A DNA stretch of 64,000 bases from JADJOM01 sp044229245 (lineage in GTDB: Bacteria; Gemmatimonadota; Gemmatimonadetes; Gemmatimonadales; GWC2-71-9), in the NCBI GenBank assembly GCA_044229245.1, contig JBGATI010000024.1, positions 1-64,000 on the forward strand. The letters are read 5' to 3'. Both the position numbers and the translations under genes were made by a program. Positions 43,398 through 50,959 of this stretch are shown piece after piece; positions within the stretch are counted from its first letter, which is position 1; the number at the start of each line of letters is the position of its first letter. The notes below the pieces were generated by a model. It did no database searches. It was not told the origin of the DNA and was given only the letters and a program-made list of their open reading frames with translations.

Positions 43398-43951
43398 CGG
43401 CGCCGGGCTTGGATGCGAAGGCCCGGCGGCTGCTCGTCAGCCAGGCGCCGCTCGACCGGGTCCCCGCGTCGGCATTCCTTCCGGCCCTCACGGGCGTCCT
43501 CGGCGCCGGGGTGGTGCTCTCACAGCGACTCTCCCCCGATGTTTCTGCGGACGCCGCCCTGGCGGCCGCGCGCGCCATCCACCAGACCTCCTCCGCGACG
43601 CCGATCGGCGCCTGGCGCTGGCGGCGCGCAGAGGCCGACAGGTGGGGCGCACGACTGACGGCGCTGACCCCGGTGCTCGGCACAGACCCCGCGCTCTATT
43701 TCTCGGTGCGCTGGGGCACGCTCGGCGCGCTTCGGGCGGCGCCGGCGATGATCCTGCCTCATGCCCTGGCCCTGGCATCGCAGAGCCTGGGCTGCCTGCT
43801 GACGTCGGTGAGCGGGATGGACGGCCTTCGGCTCGACTTTCTGGAGCCGGCGCCCGCCACCCCTGGCTCGGAGAGGTACGAACTCATCGTCTGGGGTGAC
43901 CGCTGGGGTCGCGCGGCGATCGAGGAATTGGAGCAAACCGCCACCCCCTGA
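43394..43951 (+). CDS. Hypothetical protein
   Basis: A 185-residue soluble protein with no recognised domain. It is Ala/Leu-rich with a conserved-looking LGTDPALYFSVRWGTLGALRA stretch (core DPALYFSVRWGT) and a C-terminal YELIVWGDRWGRAAIEE. ATG overlaps the VOC stop (ATGA), so the two are probably translated together. Confidence 0.7.
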   Translation: MTAPGLDAKARRLLVSQAPLDRVPASAFLPALTGVLGAGVVLSQRLSPDVSADAALAAARAIHQTSSATPIGAWRWRRAEADRWGARLTALTPVLGTDPALYFSVRWGTLGALRAAPAMILPHALALASQSLGCLLTSVSGMDGLRLDFLEPAPATPGSERYELIVWGDRWGRAAIEELEQTATP

Positions 43952-43963
43952 CGGAGGGATACG

Positions 43964-44434
43964 ATGCAGGTGCGACAGGCGACAACCCCCGATCTCGATC
44001 TGGTGGCGCCACTCTTCGACGCCTACCGCCAGTTCTACCACCTGCCAGCCAATCTGCCGCTTGCGCGTGACTTCATCGCGGACCGGCTTCATCGCGGCGA
44101 CTCGATGATCTACCTCGCGGAGGAGGAGGGAGCCGCGCTCGGTTTCGTCCAGCTCTATCCGCTCTTCTCCTCAACGGCCGCGGTGCCCGGCCGGCTCTGG
44201 CTGCTGAACGACCTGTACGTGGTTCCGGCCTCGCGAGGGCGACGGGTCGGACACGCGCTGATGGAACAGGCGAGGCGGCTCGGCGTCGAGACCGGCGCTC
44301 GCGGGCTGTTCCTGCAGACGGCACGCGACAATGCGACGGCACAGCACCTGTACGAATCCCTCGGCTATCGCCGCGACGAGCACTTCCTCGTCTACGAGCT
44401 CGACCTCACCAAGGACCTCAGCCCGCGCCAGTGA
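43964..44434 (+). CDS. GNAT acetyltransferase
   Basis: A 156-residue GNAT protein: VRQATTPDLDLVAPLFDAYRQF at the start, LNDLYVVPASRGRRVGHALM near residue 85 (acetyl-CoA loop RGRRVG) and RDNATAQHLYESLGY near residue 122. The subgroup resembles small aminoglycoside- or diamine-type GNATs; substrate unknown. Confidence 0.9.
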   Translation: MQVRQATTPDLDLVAPLFDAYRQFYHLPANLPLARDFIADRLHRGDSMIYLAEEEGAALGFVQLYPLFSSTAAVPGRLWLLNDLYVVPASRGRRVGHALMEQARRLGVETGARGLFLQTARDNATAQHLYESLGYRRDEHFLVYELDLTKDLSPRQ

Positions 44435-44522
44435 GCCCCATCCGGTGCGATCCGAGGCCGGGACGATCGAAGCAGCCGGCTCACGCGGCTCCTTGTGACT
44501 GGCTCGCCGCACCACCCGCCTC

Positions 44523-44528
44523 TAAGTT
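44523..44528 (+). promoter_or_regulatory. -10 box TAAGTT seven bases before an ATG (leaderless start)
   Basis: TAAGTT ends seven bases before the ATG at 44536, which would make the mRNA leaderless or nearly so. No ribosome site is present. Confidence 0.45.
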
Positions 44529-44535
44529 TGCTGCC

Positions 44536-45123
44536 ATGATTCCGGACTTTGCGACGGGCACGCCCGCCACCGGTGCCGATGTCGACCATGCGCTGGGCGC
44601 GCTGCTGGCTTCGGGGACGGCGTATCTCTCGACCCTGTCCGACGCGGTGTTCTTCGCGCCACAGGGACAGGCCTGGTCACCGGCGCGCCACGTCCGGCAT
44701 CTCCACGGATCGGCCGAACCGCTGGTGCTGGCGCTCCGCCTGCCGCGCTGGATGCTCGGACTCCGCTTCGGCCACGCGCACGGGACATCGCGCTCGTTCG
44801 TCCAGATCCGCGAGCTCTATCTCGGGCACCTCGCGAAGGGCGCGGATGCCGGTCGTTTCACGCCGTCGGTGGAGGCACCGCCCGGCAATCCCCCTGCGCG
44901 CCGGGCCGAGATCATGCGGCAGTGGGCGTCGGCGAGCGTCAATCTCCAGAATGCCCTCAGGCGCTGGCCCGAGGAAGCGCTGGACCGGCACCGCCTGCCC
45001 CATCCGATCCTCGGCATGCTGACCGTCCGCGAAATGCTGTCGTTCACCATCTATCACACGGCCCACCACCTTCGGCGGGTCGCGGAGCGGGCCGGCACCG
45101 ATGCAGCGCCCGGTCTCCGCTAG
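44536..45123 (+). CDS. DinB-superfamily protein
   Basis: A 195-residue helical protein. SPARHVRHLHGSAEPLVLALR near residue 48 and the late REMLSFTIYHTAHHLRRV (about residue 167) carry the His residues of the DinB metal site. Activity unknown. Its end overlaps the start of the alkyltransferase-like gene by 23 bases. Confidence 0.85.
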   Translation: MIPDFATGTPATGADVDHALGALLASGTAYLSTLSDAVFFAPQGQAWSPARHVRHLHGSAEPLVLALRLPRWMLGLRFGHAHGTSRSFVQIRELYLGHLAKGADAGRFTPSVEAPPGNPPARRAEIMRQWASASVNLQNALRRWPEEALDRHRLPHPILGMLTVREMLSFTIYHTAHHLRRVAERAGTDAAPGLR

Positions 45124-45430
45124 CTACCAGCGGATCTACGCGATCGTCCGGCGCATTCCCCGCGGGCGAGTCGCGACGTATGGCCAGGTAGCGGCACTCG
45201 CCGGCCTGCCGGGTGCCGCCCGTCAGGTCGGCTATGCCCTGCATGCCCTGTCCGGCAGTACCGCTCTCCCCTGGCAGCGGGTCATCAACGCCGCCGGACG
45301 AATCAGCCTCCCACCGGAGGCCGGCGGGCTGGAACAGCGGTTCCGGCTGATCGCCGACGGTGTCCCCGTGGACGATCAGGGGCGCGTCCCGCTCGCTCGG
45401 GTACAGTGGCGGCCCCGGACGACCGCATGA
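45101..45430 (+). CDS. Alkyltransferase-like protein (ATL)
   Basis: A 109-residue protein with the MGMT C-terminal fold: GRVATYGQVAALAG near residue 22, ARQVGYALHAL with the Arg finger (R41), and LPWQRVINAAGRIS where the alkyl-accepting Cys of the PCHR motif is replaced by Trp58. Such ATL proteins bind O6-alkylguanine without repairing it and hand it to nucleotide excision repair. The Trp form matches E. coli YbaZ. It overlaps the GTPase gene by four bases. Confidence 0.92.
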   Translation: MQRPVSASYQRIYAIVRRIPRGRVATYGQVAALAGLPGAARQVGYALHALSGSTALPWQRVINAAGRISLPPEAGGLEQRFRLIADGVPVDDQGRVPLARVQWRPRTTA

Positions 45431-45936
45431 CCGTCTACGAGCGCAAGCTGTGCATGATCGGCGCGGCGGGCGTCGGCAAGACCAGTCTGGTCCGGCGATT
45501 CGTGGAAGGCCTCTTTTCCGAGCGCTATCTCACGACCATCGGCGTCAAGATCGACCGCAAGCGTATGGTCGTCGGCGCGCATGAGGTGCACATGGCCCTC
45601 TGGGACATCGAGGGCGAGACCGAACTCCGGAGCACCCGCCTGCGCTATCTCCGCGGCGCAGCCGGCTACCTGCTGGTCGCGGACGGGACTCGGAGTGCGA
45701 CCCTCGCTGTCGCGCGGCAGCTCCAGGAGACCGTGGCGGACCGGATGCCGGACCTGCCGTTCGCCCTGCTGCTCAACAAGCACGACCGGACCGATGCCTG
45801 GGCGCTCGATCCCTCGGAGACCGCCCCACTCGCTTCGGCGGGCTGGGCCGTCTTCCAGACCAGCGCGGCGACGGGGGCGGGGGTCGAGGCGGCCTTCAGT
45901 CACATTGCCACCCGGCTGCTGCCGGAGCCGGCCTGA
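45427..45936 (+). CDS. Ras-like small GTPase
   Basis: A 169-residue single-domain GTPase. G1 is GAAGVGKTS (residues 12-20), a Thr pair around 35-38 (YLTTIGVK) fits G2, G3 is WDIEGETE in place of the common WDTAGQE, and G4 is NKHD with G5-like TSAA. It resembles Rab/Rho-type proteins found sporadically in bacteria. No longin, Roadblock or GAP-like partner is adjacent. Position between ATL and the RraB-like gene suggests one transcript. Confidence 0.88.
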   Translation: MTVYERKLCMIGAAGVGKTSLVRRFVEGLFSERYLTTIGVKIDRKRMVVGAHEVHMALWDIEGETELRSTRLRYLRGAAGYLLVADGTRSATLAVARQLQETVADRMPDLPFALLLNKHDRTDAWALDPSETAPLASAGWAVFQTSAATGAGVEAAFSHIATRLLPEPA

Positions 45937-45939
45937 CCC

Positions 45940-46347
45940 ATGCCACTCTCCGTGCTGGTGGTGCTCGGGCTCGTGGGGATCTACCTGCTGGTGCGGGGAA
46001 ATCAGCGGGGGCAGGCCGCCGGCGACCCTGATGCGGAAACGCTCGAGGAGCTGGCGCGCGCCGGCTCAGACCTCGCCGAGCCGCACGAGGTCGAGTTCTT
46101 CCTGTACGTGGAAACCAATGCTCAGGCGACCGCGCTTGCGACGGAGCTGCAGCGGGAGGGATTCGCCACAGAAGTCCGGCCAACGGAAACGGAACAGTGC
46201 TGGCTCTGTCTCGCGACGCGCGTGATGCGGCCGGAACTCGCGGAGCTGAGGCGGTGGCGTGAGCGCTTCAACGCCCTCGCCGAGCAGGCCGGCGGGGCCT
46301 ACGACGGGTGGGGCACGACGGTGGTGGAAGGGGGGCGAGGGCCGTGA
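45940..46347 (+). CDS. RraB-like protein with an N-terminal membrane anchor
   Basis: A 135-residue protein: one hydrophobic segment (about residues 3-18), a charged linker, then an RraB-like domain with HEVEFFLYVETNAQATALATELQ (core EFFLYVETNAQA), GFATEVRPTE, LRRWRERFNALAEQ and the end AYDGWGTTVVE. RraB binds RNase E and alters RNA decay in E. coli. The anchor would place it near membrane-bound degradosome complexes; this is inference. Confidence 0.8.
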   Translation: MPLSVLVVLGLVGIYLLVRGNQRGQAAGDPDAETLEELARAGSDLAEPHEVEFFLYVETNAQATALATELQREGFATEVRPTETEQCWLCLATRVMRPELAELRRWRERFNALAEQAGGAYDGWGTTVVEGGRGP

Positions 46348-46871
46348 CCACACTCGCCGGCGCAATTGTCAGGCGTGGCACCCCGGCCGACGCGGTCATG
46401 CTCGCGGAGCTCGCTGCACGGACCTTCCGTGACACCTACGCGGCGCAGAACACGCCGGAGAACCTGGCGCGCTACCTCGCGGAGCACTACTCGCCGGCGC
46501 TCCAGGGGTCGGAACTGGCGGATCCGACCATCATCACGCTGATCCTCGAGGTGCGTGGTACGGCCGCAGGCTTCGCCCAGGTGACGAGCCGTACCCCGCC
46601 ACCTCTCCTGCCGGAGGCCGGAGGGCGCTTCCTCTCCCGGTTCTACCTCGACAAGGAGTGGATCGGTCGCGGACTCGCGCTGCCCCTCATGACGGCGGTG
46701 CGGGATGCCGCCCGCCAGGCGGGGGCGAGCTATCTCTGGCTGACGGTCTGGCAGGAGAATCCCCGCGCGGTTTCCTTCTACCGCAAGTGCGGGTTCGAGA
46801 CGGTCGGCGAGACGACCTTCGTGCTCGGCGAGGACCCGCAAGTGGACTGGCTGATGACCTGCCAGGTCTGA
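46344..46871 (+). CDS. GNAT acetyltransferase
   Basis: A 175-residue GNAT protein with VRRGTPADAVMLAELAARTFRDTYA (core ADAVMLAELAARTF), a GRGLALPLM acetyl-CoA loop near residue 107, and ENPRAVSFYRKCGFETVGE near residue 140. The TFRDTYAAQNTPENLARYL stretch is typical of a ribosomal-protein-alanine-like GNAT subgroup. GTG start overlaps the RraB-like stop. Confidence 0.88.
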   Translation: MTTLAGAIVRRGTPADAVMLAELAARTFRDTYAAQNTPENLARYLAEHYSPALQGSELADPTIITLILEVRGTAAGFAQVTSRTPPPLLPEAGGRFLSRFYLDKEWIGRGLALPLMTAVRDAARQAGASYLWLTVWQENPRAVSFYRKCGFETVGETTFVLGEDPQVDWLMTCQV

Positions 46872-46947
46872 GGGGCGGGTGGCGACGTCTGGCGGGATGC
46901 GGTACCAGCCAGTAGTATCGGCTCATTCCCTATCAGGCAGGTTCCGA

Positions 46948-47382
46948 ATGCCCGTCGTGCGCGATATCCTCGCCCGCAAGGGCGCCGACACCGTCACAGT
47001 CCCCCCGACCATCTCGGTGCTCGAAGCGGCACAGATCATGAACGCGCGCGGAATCGGTGCCGTGCTCGTGACCGCCGACGGCGAGCTGGCAGGAATCTTC
47101 ACCGAGCGGGACGTCATGCGGCGCGTCGTGGCCGAGCAGCGCGACCCGGCTCGCACCCCCGTCGGTGAGGTGATGACCCGGCATCTGGTGACGACCAGGC
47201 CCGATATCAGCGTGGAGGAGTGCGCCTCACAGATGACCGCCCGGCGCATCCGGCACCTTCCCGTCGTTGGCGACAACGGACTTGCCGGCGTCATCACCAT
47301 CGGCGACCTGATGGCGTGGCAGGTAGCAGAACAGGCTGTCACAATTGCCCAGCTCAACAGCTTCGTCTACGACAATCGTTGA
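46948..47382 (+). CDS. Two-CBS-domain protein
   Basis: A 144-residue protein with two CBS motifs forming one Bateman module: VPPTISVLEAAQIMNARGIGAVLV near residue 20 (core SVLEAAQIMNARGIGAVLV) and TTRPDISVEECASQMTARRIRHLPVV near residue 84, each with a trailing G-x-IT/F-x-ERD or GDL. It probably binds adenine nucleotides. No attached enzyme. A TAGTAT -10-like box is at 46913. The next gene appears to overlap its end. Confidence 0.9.
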   Translation: MPVVRDILARKGADTVTVPPTISVLEAAQIMNARGIGAVLVTADGELAGIFTERDVMRRVVAEQRDPARTPVGEVMTRHLVTTRPDISVEECASQMTARRIRHLPVVGDNGLAGVITIGDLMAWQVAEQAVTIAQLNSFVYDNR

Positions 47383-47875
47383 CCGCACATCCCCGTGGCG
47401 GGCTCTCGGGCCGGACTGGTGGTGGGGCCTCCTCCTCGCCCTGGCGGCCCCGGCGAGCCCTCTCCGGGCCCAGCAGTCCGCCCCCGCGTGGCTGGCCGGC
47501 TGCTGGCGCCAGGTGGAGGCCGGCCAGAGCACCGACGAGGTCTGGCTCTCGCGGGCGGGCGGCGCACTGGTCGGCATGAGCCGTACCGTCGAGAACGACA
47601 CATTGCGCACCTGGGAAATCATGGTGATTCGGGAAGGCCCCAACGGGCTGGCCTTCGAGGTGACGCCCTCGGGGCAGTCGATGGCCGTCTTTCTGTCGAG
47701 CACGATCACGGATAGCGCCGTCGCGTTCGAGAATCTCACCCGGGACTATCCGCAGGTGATCCGCTACGCGCGACATGGTACCGACTCGCTCACCGCGGTC
47801 GTGAGCGGGACGATCCATGACCGGCAGCGTGCCATCGAATTCCATTACGCGCGGGTGGCCTGTCCCGCCTCCTGA
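47345..47875 (+). CDS. DUF6265-like secreted protein
   Basis: A 176-residue protein with a signal-like region (WWWGLLLALAAPASPLRAQ). The mature part opens APAWLAGCWRQVEAGQSTDEVW and has GGALVGMSRTVEND and EIMVIREGPNGLAFEVTPSG, in the pattern of DUF6265. Function unknown. The start is uncertain: ATG 47345 overlaps the CBS gene by 38 bases and no later standard start codon keeps the signal peptide. Confidence 0.75.
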   Translation: MPSSTASSTTIVDRTSPWRALGPDWWWGLLLALAAPASPLRAQQSAPAWLAGCWRQVEAGQSTDEVWLSRAGGALVGMSRTVENDTLRTWEIMVIREGPNGLAFEVTPSGQSMAVFLSSTITDSAVAFENLTRDYPQVIRYARHGTDSLTAVVSGTIHDRQRAIEFHYARVACPAS

Positions 47876-47948
47876 ATCCCGCCGTGCTCTGTCGCCGTCC
47901 TGCTTCCGGTCCCCCTCCAACTCCCCCGACACACACGAGGCGTTCGCC

Positions 47949-48314
47949 ATGACTTCTGAGGCAGGCAATCCGCTGATCCGGGCCACCATGGTAGGCACCG
48001 TACTGCAGGTCCTGATGGTCGTCTCCGGCCATTTCAGTCCCGCCATTGCCGGACTCTTCCCGGTCGTCGGGACCGGACTCGGCGGGGTCGCCGGTCTGCT
48101 CGCAGGGATGTGGGCGACGAATCGTGGTGCTGGACGGGCGGCTGGCGAGGGCGTGCTCGCGGGCGGCGCTGGCGCGCTGATCGGCACGATCATCTCGTTC
48201 CTGCTGGGTGATGTACCCGCCTCGATCATCGGAATCGGCACCGGCGCCTCTGCGGGTGCGGGCGCGCTCGGCGGCCTCGTGGGCCGGATCCTCGCCAGCC
48301 GCGGCACGCGTTGA
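47949..48314 (+). CDS. Gly-rich membrane protein
   Basis: A 121-residue protein with three to four Gly/Ala-rich hydrophobic segments spanning most of its length, including FPVVGTGLGGVAGLLAGMW and GTGASAGAGALGGLVG. It may form a compact helical bundle with small-residue packing. No family recognised. TTG/TGA overlap with the next gene. Confidence 0.65.
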   Translation: MTSEAGNPLIRATMVGTVLQVLMVVSGHFSPAIAGLFPVVGTGLGGVAGLLAGMWATNRGAGRAAGEGVLAGGAGALIGTIISFLLGDVPASIIGIGTGASAGAGALGGLVGRILASRGTR

Positions 48315-48907
48315 CCACACCGGACCACCCCCTCACGGGGGAGCGCGATCTCGACCGGCTCCTCGCCACGATGGAGCCGGTCCTCGACCCGGCCCGCTAC
48401 GCCTTCTGCCGCCGCCCGGACACCTTGCTTCCCCCGGGGACGACCCCACTCGGCATCTTCCGCGAGACCGAGGGCGTGACCCTGATTATCGACGCGGCGG
48501 TCGCGGCACGTCTCGGATATCCGGCGGACTTTCTCGCCCGGCGCATCATCCTGACGATCCACTCAGACCTTGGAGCCGTCGGCTTCCTGGCCAGGGTGAG
48601 CGCGGCGCTGGCGGCGGCGGGGATCCCGTCCAACGCCGTCTCGGCCGCCTACCACGACCACCTCTTCGTACCTGAGGCGGAGGCCGAGCGCGCCCTGGCG
48701 ATCCTGAAGCATCTTCAGCATGTGACCGCCGAGGGCGGAGTGGCCGAGGTGCTTTATTCGATCACCGTGCATGTCGACGAATCCTGTGCGGATGAGTGGC
48801 TTTCGTGGATGCGGGCCGTCCATGTGCCCCAGGTGCTGCGTGAGGGTGGATTCCTTGGTGCAGCATCACCCGCGAGATCGCGCAGAGCCCGGATGGCGGC
48901 AGGGTGA
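48311..48907 (+). CDS. ACT-domain protein fused to a DUF4286-like domain, frameshifted
   Basis: Residues 1-140 form an ACT/DUF2241-type regulatory module (YAFCRRPDTLLPPGTTPLG, LIIDAAVAARLGYPAD, LILTIHSDLGAVGFLARV-like). In the same frame a DUF4286-like start follows (VLYSITVHVDESCADEWLSW, HVPQVLREGGFLGA). At about 48862 the frame loses its continuation and ends 15 codons later in Arg-rich sequence, while the expected rest (ITREIAQSPDGGRVTFVLDY) lies in the -1 frame. It starts with TTG overlapping the upstream stop. A one-base deletion explains it best. Confidence 0.75.
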   Translation: MTTPDHPLTGERDLDRLLATMEPVLDPARYAFCRRPDTLLPPGTTPLGIFRETEGVTLIIDAAVAARLGYPADFLARRIILTIHSDLGAVGFLARVSAALAAAGIPSNAVSAAYHDHLFVPEAEAERALAILKHLQHVTAEGGVAEVLYSITVHVDESCADEWLSWMRAVHVPQVLREGGFLGAASPARSRRARMAAG

Positions 48908-49080
48908 CGTTCGTGCTCGACTACCGTTCCCCTTCTCTCGAGAGCCTCAATCTGTACCGGACCGGGCCTTCGGCGGCCCTTCAGAAAGCGCATGCCGACC
49001 GCTACGCCGGCCGCTTTGAGGCAACGCGTTCGGTCCGGGCCGTGCTGGCCTACCCCTCCCCCGGGCCGCACGGCGCCTGA
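48865..49080 (+). pseudogene. C-terminal fragment of the DUF4286-like domain in the -1 frame
   Basis: The sequence continuing the upstream gene after the shift reads ITREIAQSPDGGRVTFVLDY, then SLESLNLYRTGPSAALQ and RYAGRFEATRSVRAVLAYPS, which is the normal end of a DUF4286 protein. It has no start codon or ribosome site of its own. No slippery heptamer is visible at the shift, so mutation or a base-call error is more likely than programmed frameshifting. Confidence 0.7.
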
Positions 49081-49097
49081 CGCGACCACCGCCCGAC

Positions 49098-49622
49098 ATG
49101 CTCGAGCTGGCCTATCTCGCCGACCATCCCCATCTGGTTCCGCGCCTCGCACGGTGGCATCACGCCGAATGGGGAGCAATGATCCCAAGCTGGCCCCTCG
49201 AGGTGGCGGAGGCGGAACTGCGGGGTCACACCAGGCGCCGGGCTCTCTCGACCACGATCGTGGCACTGGAGGATGGCGTGCCAGTGGGGTCGGCGAGCCT
49301 GCTCGAGGAAGATATGCCCGAGATGCCTCCGCTCAGCCCGTGGCTGGCGAGCGTCTACGTCGTCCCGGGCGCTCGGAGCCGCGGCATCGGCGGAGCACTG
49401 GTGGGGCGCATCGTCGAGGAGGCCACGGCACTCGGGGTGGAGCGGCTTTATCTGTTTACCTACAATGCGCGACGGTACTACGAATCCCGAGGCTGGCGGC
49501 TCCTGCAACCGATCGCCACACAGGGGCATGAAGGGGTGATCATGTACCTCGACCTTGGCGCCGGACGGTATACCTTACAAGACAGAACGGCGGACGCCGC
49601 CCCCAACCGGGAGGAACCATGA
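49098..49622 (+). CDS. GNAT acetyltransferase
   Basis: A 174-residue GNAT protein with PWLASVYVVPGARSRGIGGALV near residue 83 (acetyl-CoA loop RSRGIGGAL) and ALGVERLYLFTYNARRYYESRGW near residue 116. The segment HHAEWGAMIPSWPLEVAEAEL near residue 21 is typical of a small GNAT subgroup. Substrate unknown. Overlaps the next gene by four bases. Confidence 0.88.
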   Translation: MLELAYLADHPHLVPRLARWHHAEWGAMIPSWPLEVAEAELRGHTRRRALSTTIVALEDGVPVGSASLLEEDMPEMPPLSPWLASVYVVPGARSRGIGGALVGRIVEEATALGVERLYLFTYNARRYYESRGWRLLQPIATQGHEGVIMYLDLGAGRYTLQDRTADAAPNREEP

Positions 49623-49882
49623 CGGACCTGCGCGCAACCTGGCAGAAGGTACTGGCCGATCTCGAGCGTGAGCGCGACGAGCTCAAGCTGAAGATTCACC
49701 TGGCCAAGGCGGAAGGCCGGGAGGAATTCGCCAAGCTCGACGATCGCATCGCGGAGCTGCGGGTCCGGGCCGACGCCGCGGGCACCGAGGCCAAGGGTGC
49801 CATGGGAGATATCGGTGAGGCCGCAAAGAAGCTCACCGCCGAGATCCGGGCCGGCATCGACCGGGTGCGCAAGACGCTGTGA
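49619..49882 (+). CDS. Coiled-coil hypothetical protein
   Basis: An 87-residue, highly charged and almost entirely helical protein, with heptad-like spacing through ADLERERDELKLKIHLAKAEG and LDDRIAELRVRADAAG. Likely a coiled coil or four-helix oligomer. The ATG overlaps the GNAT stop. No family recognised. Confidence 0.7.
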   Translation: MTDLRATWQKVLADLERERDELKLKIHLAKAEGREEFAKLDDRIAELRVRADAAGTEAKGAMGDIGEAAKKLTAEIRAGIDRVRKTL

Positions 49883-49921
49883 CCGCAAGCCTGACACCGA
49901 CCCCCAACCGACACTGAGCCC

Positions 49922-50278
49922 ATGTCCGAGCAGGCCCTTTCCAGTCAGATCGCCCAGCTGCGCAATCAGCTCACCCTCGTCGACGCCCAGCTAGCGAAGA
50001 GCGCCGCGGCACCGGAGGGCCTTGAGGATCTGAAGACTGCCGTCGACAACGTCCGCACCAGCGTGTGGGCGGTGCTGTCGGCGTCCCGCTCGCACAACTA
50101 TCCCGGGTTCATCGCGCGATTCCGGCTGCGTCGGTGCATCGACATCCTGAAGGCGGTCCAGGGCGATCTCGACAGCGATGCGGGCAAGACCATCCACCCG
50201 GAGCACTCGGAGATGCAGATCCTGCTCCAGCAGATCAACGAGCGGATCGGCCGGCTCCGGAGCCAGGGCGGTGGATGA
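49922..50278 (+). CDS. Helical hypothetical protein, paralogue of 21661-22005
   Basis: A 118-residue helical protein sharing APEGLEDLK, VDNVRTSVWAVLSAS, RFRLRRCIDILKAVQ and HPEHSEM with the protein at 21661. The conserved RTSxWAVLSA and RLRRxI blocks are the likely core of the fold. Function unknown. It overlaps the next start by eight bases. Confidence 0.75.
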   Translation: MSEQALSSQIAQLRNQLTLVDAQLAKSAAAPEGLEDLKTAVDNVRTSVWAVLSASRSHNYPGFIARFRLRRCIDILKAVQGDLDSDAGKTIHPEHSEMQILLQQINERIGRLRSQGGG

Positions 50279-50876
50279 TCCGCTGACCGGCCTCGGTCTC
50301 TGGCCGGGGCTCGTCAGCGCGGCGGTCGGCCTCGGGCTGGCCGCCGCGTGCGGGTTTCGGGTCTTCGTTCCCCTCCTCATCGCCAGTCTCGCCGCCCATT
50401 ATGGGCGCCTCCCGCTGGCGGGCGGCTTCGAGTGGCTGGCGACCCTTCCCGCGCTCATTGCGCTCGGCACCGCCACGGCCCTCGAGGTCGGGGCGTATTA
50501 CGTGCCGTGGCTCGATCACGCTCTCGATCTGGTCGCGACCCCTACCGCGGTCCTGGCGGGGATGCTCGCGGCCGCGTCGGTCGTCACCGATCTCCCCCCG
50601 GTCCTCAAGTGGAGCACGGTGATCATCGGTGGCGGCGGTGCGGCAGGCCTGATCCAGGGCGCCTCCGTTCTGCTCCGGCTCAAGTCGGGAGCGCTCACGG
50701 GTGGCCTCGCGAATCCGCTCGTCTCGACGCTCGAGCTTGCGGGCGCCGGTATGACCGCGATGCTCGCCATCCTGCTGCCGCTTCTCTGCCTCGTACTCGT
50801 GGCGATGCTGCTCGTCACTGTCTTCCGGGGGACCGGCCGCCTGCTCTTCGGCCGCCGGCCAGCCTCCACGGGCTGA
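50271..50876 (+). CDS. DUF4126 membrane protein
   Basis: A 201-residue protein with five to six membrane segments. The family blocks are AAVGLGLAAACGFRVFVPLL near residue 15, ALEVGAYYVPWLDHALDLVATP near 68 and TDLPPVLKWSTVIIGGGGAAG near 110. Function unknown. GTG start overlapping the previous gene by eight bases. Confidence 0.9.
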   Translation: MDDPLTGLGLWPGLVSAAVGLGLAAACGFRVFVPLLIASLAAHYGRLPLAGGFEWLATLPALIALGTATALEVGAYYVPWLDHALDLVATPTAVLAGMLAAASVVTDLPPVLKWSTVIIGGGGAAGLIQGASVLLRLKSGALTGGLANPLVSTLELAGAGMTAMLAILLPLLCLVLVAMLLVTVFRGTGRLLFGRRPASTG

Positions 50877-50959
50877 CTCGAGCGACGATCGGCAATCGGC
50901 ATGCGTCTCCATGTGAGGAGCACGAACCACGAGGGACCCCACGATCGGGAGGCCAACTC

